This document shows positions 15,085 to 17,337 of a DNA stretch of 17,337 nucleotides, piece by piece. Origin of the DNA: Mariniphaga sp964398855. Its GTDB lineage: Bacteria; Bacteroidota; Bacteroidia; Bacteroidales; Prolixibacteraceae. Each line of letters opens with the position of its first letter. Within the stretch, counting starts at the first letter, position 1. Where the stretch lies: NCBI GenBank assembly GCA_964398855.1, contig CAYNOQ010000050.1, forward strand, positions 1 to 17,337. Direction: 5' to 3'. The notes under the pieces were generated by a model. It made no database searches and had not been told where the DNA came from. It worked only from the letters and a program-made list of their open reading frames with translations. Both the position numbers and the translations under genes were made by a program.

Positions 15085-17337
15085 TCAGTTTTCCTGTTTG
15101 CTTGTGAGCGTCAGTTTTGCAGATTGTAACCCGGTGGAAGTTGCCTCAATTTTGATATTTCCGGGATTATCTTTTTCCGAGCGGACAATCAGCATCGCCT
15201 TCCCGTAAAACAGTTTTCGGTAGTCAGCCTGAAACGGCTCATAAGAGCGCTGGTCGCCATTCCCGACTCCGGCAATTTCACCCGCTCCTTCAACTTTAAA
15301 GTTGATGAGATTGTCTGCCAGCGGACAAAGATTTCCATTTTTATCGTATGCCTCTACCAGAATAAAGCTCAAATCTTCGCCCGTTGCGCTGATAACATTA
15401 CGGTCGGGAGTTAACCGGATTGTATGCGGTTTGCCGGCAGTTTTCACCACCGCTTCGCCCACCGGCTTTCCCTCTTTGTAGCCGACTGCTTTCAGCTCGC
15501 CGGGTTCATAAATCACATCGTGCCACATCAGCCGGTAGCGCTCAGTGGAAACTTGTGAAGTGGGATTTTTAAATTTTTTCCCGAGCGATTTTCCGTTGAG
15601 AAAGAGTTCGGCGCTGTCGCCATTGGTGTAAACAAACACCGGCACCGGCTTTCCCTCATTTCCTTCCCAGTTCCAGTGCGGAAGGAGGTGTACCATATTT
15701 TCCTCCGGTTTCCAGTAACTTTTATAAAGATAGTAGCGGTCTTTGGGGATACCCGCCAAATCGACAATTCCGAAATAGGAGCTCCGTGAAGTTTCAAACG
15801 GATAGGGTTCGCCCAAATAATCAAATCCTGTCCAGACAAACTCCCCTGCGATATACTTTCCTTCCTCCTGCCACAAAAAATCATCGTCTGGAATTTCCGA
15901 ATAAAAACCTGAATTCAAATCCCAGGAAGTTACATAATTAGTAGTGGAGAAATCGTCCTTTTTCTTCGGCAGGGTGAGTTCATAAAATCCGCGTGTGCTC
16001 ACCGCTGATGCAGACTCACTGATAATTACCGATTTGGAAGGATCAAGTTTCCGCGCAAGACTCCAGCGTTGATCATAGTTCCAGGAGTGCACGTCATAGT
16101 AATCAAAATGGCGCCAGATTGCATCGCTCTCCTGATGGCAAGCCATTGTTACCGGGCGCGTTATGTCATATTTGCGGACAAATCCCACCATTGCGGCGAG
16201 TCTGCGCAAGCCGTAATCAAAATTGGTCTGCAGATCTCCCATTTCATTACCGACACTCCAGATAACCACCGAAGGGTGATTTCTGTCGCGCATCACAAAA
16301 TTGCGGATGTTGCGTTCGCCAAACGCATAAAAATCGGTCCCCCGGACAAAATCTGCGGTATTGTTCCATTTGTCAAACGCCTCATCAAACACCACAAAAC
16401 CCATTTTATCGCACAGCTCCAGAAATTCGGGAGCCTCAACATTGTGGCTGTTCCGAATGGCATTCACACCCATCGCTTTCATCATTTCAAGCTTTCGTTC
16501 CATTGAGCGGTAGTTGAATGCGGCGCCCAACGGACCATGGTCATGGTGCAGGTTCACCCCTTTCAGCTGCAACCGCCTTCCGTTCAGGTGAAAACCGTCA
16601 TCAGCAGTGAATTTAAAAGTGCGGAAACCGAAAGTTGTCTCTTTCTCATCCAAAATTTCACCTCCTTTCTTCACAATGGTTTTCAGCCGGTAGGTTACGG
16701 GATTGTCCACATCCCACAAAGTTGGGGAGATTACCGCCAGCCAGTGGTCAAATTCCATTGAGCTTCCCGCGGCAATTTTCTTTTTGTTTTCCGAGGAAGT
16801 AATTTCCACGGAATCAGCATTTAGCACTTTCACCTCAACGCTGATTTCCATATCGCTATCGCTGAGATTCAATATGTTATTCAACGTGCGCATTTCGGCA
16901 TGAGAATTTTCCACAACCGGCGTGGTGATGTAGGTTCCCCAAATTTCTGCATGAACCGGATTTACTGTCATCATCTGCACTTTCCGGTAAATGCCTGCGC
17001 CGGGATACCAGCGGCTGCCGTGATTTCGGGTGTCAACATGCACGGCAATGGTGTTTTCCTGTCCGAAACGGACAAACTCAGTGGCATTGACATAGAAGGA
17101 GTTGTAGCCGTAATCCCACTCACCGGCAAGTTCTCCGTTAATGTAAATTTTCGGATTTGCCATGATTCCGTCAAACATAAAATAGACAACTTTCCCCTTT
17201 TTGTTTTCATCGACCGTGAATGTTTTGCGGTACCAGCCTTCGCCCCGCCAGGGAAGTTTTCCGGTTTGTCCGTTCTCTTCTTCATTAAACGGACCGGCGA
17301 TTGCCCAGTCGTGCGGAATTTTTACCGCTTCCCATTT
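15085..17337 (-). CDS. GH2 beta-galactosidase-like glycoside hydrolase (5'-partial)
   Basis: The reading frame is open to the window edge, so the 750 visible residues lack the start and any signal peptide. By family length, about 60-80 residues are probably missing. An internal ATG at 17178 is not the start: the 53 codons upstream (including KIPHDWAIAGPF and WYRKTFTV) are typical GH2 jelly-roll sequence. The order is sugar-binding domain, Ig-like domain, TIM barrel, then C-terminal DUF4982-like (TNGDSAELFLNGKSLGK) and Ig-like domains. The acid/base is E365 in WSVGNE and the nucleophile E441 in ISESASAVSTRG (visible numbering), so it should be active. GH2 enzymes of this architecture are mostly beta-galactosidases, but beta-glucuronidase or other exo-activity cannot be excluded. 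It probably acts in the periplasm or at the cell surface. Confidence 0.93.
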   Translation of the reverse strand, partial: KWEAVKIPHDWAIAGPFNEEENGQTGKLPWRGEGWYRKTFTVDENKKGKVVYFMFDGIMANPKIYINGELAGEWDYGYNSFYVNATEFVRFGQENTIAVHVDTRNHGSRWYPGAGIYRKVQMMTVNPVHAEIWGTYITTPVVENSHAEMRTLNNILNLSDSDMEISVEVKVLNADSVEITSSENKKKIAAGSSMEFDHWLAVISPTLWDVDNPVTYRLKTIVKKGGEILDEKETTFGFRTFKFTADDGFHLNGRRLQLKGVNLHHDHGPLGAAFNYRSMERKLEMMKAMGVNAIRNSHNVEAPEFLELCDKMGFVVFDEAFDKWNNTADFVRGTDFYAFGERNIRNFVMRDRNHPSVVIWSVGNEMGDLQTNFDYGLRRLAAMVGFVRKYDITRPVTMACHQESDAIWRHFDYYDVHSWNYDQRWSLARKLDPSKSVIISESASAVSTRGFYELTLPKKKDDFSTTNYVTSWDLNSGFYSEIPDDDFLWQEEGKYIAGEFVWTGFDYLGEPYPFETSRSSYFGIVDLAGIPKDRYYLYKSYWKPEENMVHLLPHWNWEGNEGKPVPVFVYTNGDSAELFLNGKSLGKKFKNPTSQVSTERYRLMWHDVIYEPGELKAVGYKEGKPVGEAVVKTAGKPHTIRLTPDRNVISATGEDLSFILVEAYDKNGNLCPLADNLINFKVEGAGEIAGVGNGDQRSYEPFQADYRKLFYGKAMLIVRSEKDNPGNIKIEATSTGLQSAKLTLTSKQEN

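Noticed and set aside
15085..17178. ATG at 17178 as the start of the GH2 gene.
   Set aside because: The frame is open for 53 further codons to the window edge, and these encode conserved GH2 N-terminal sequence, so the gene is cut by the edge and does not start at 17178.

Overview
The window is from a bacterial chromosome of the phylum Bacteroidota, probably a free-living glycan-degrading member such as the Marinilabiliales/Prolixibacteraceae type; the exact genus cannot be read from the sequence. The reasons are the gene content (Tat-exported Gfo/Idh/MocA oxidoreductase, lipoprotein hydrolases, DUF4982-type GH2 beta-galactosidase, carbohydrate-binding family 9-like protein, Bacteroidota-style SNF2 helicase), AT-rich intergenic DNA, weak Shine-Dalgarno sequences, several matches to the Bacteroidota -33/-7 promoter (TTTG / TAnnTTTG), and intergenic CACAAAG/TTTGTG palindromic repeats.

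Layout. 1-299: AT-rich DNA with the possible tail of an upstream gene and a hairpin. 300-1286 (+): ATP-type 6-phosphofructokinase, pfkA. 1298-4234 (-): a large SNF2-family helicase, convergent with pfkA. 4328-4975 (+): a small carbohydrate-binding family 9-like protein, divergent from the helicase and ended by a strong bidirectional terminator at 5028-5072. 5097-13229 (-): seven consecutive genes on one strand. In transcription order they are a Tat-signal Gfo/Idh/MocA oxidoreductase, a secreted SMP-30/gluconolactonase-like protein, a cytoplasmic Gfo/Idh/MocA oxidoreductase, a GRP-family sugar permease, ribokinase, a lipoprotein of the ADP-ribosylglycohydrolase superfamily, and a lipoprotein nucleoside hydrolase. 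A 192-bp nested palindromic repeat (9801-9992) separates the first three genes from the last four. 13230-13641: a 412-bp divergent regulatory region with repeats and candidate promoters. 13642-15084 (+): an integral membrane protein with a PHP metallohydrolase domain predicted to face the periplasm. 15085-17337 (-): a GH2 beta-galactosidase cut by the window edge, whose stop codon directly abuts that of the PHP gene.

How the genes may work together. The last four genes of the minus-strand cluster make a coherent ribose-salvage module. Two envelope lipoproteins could release ribose from nucleosides and from ADP-ribosyl or other N-ribosyl compounds, the GRP permease would import the free sugar, and ribokinase would trap it as ribose-5-phosphate. 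This resembles the ribose-utilisation (rus) loci known from Bacteroides, but no SusC/SusD pair, regulator or hybrid two-component system is present in the window. The upstream half (exported dehydrogenase, exported lactonase-like protein, cytoplasmic dehydrogenase) suggests an oxidative sugar route, but its substrate cannot be read from sequence. The PHP protein and GH2 enzyme are flanking genes with no proven link to the module.
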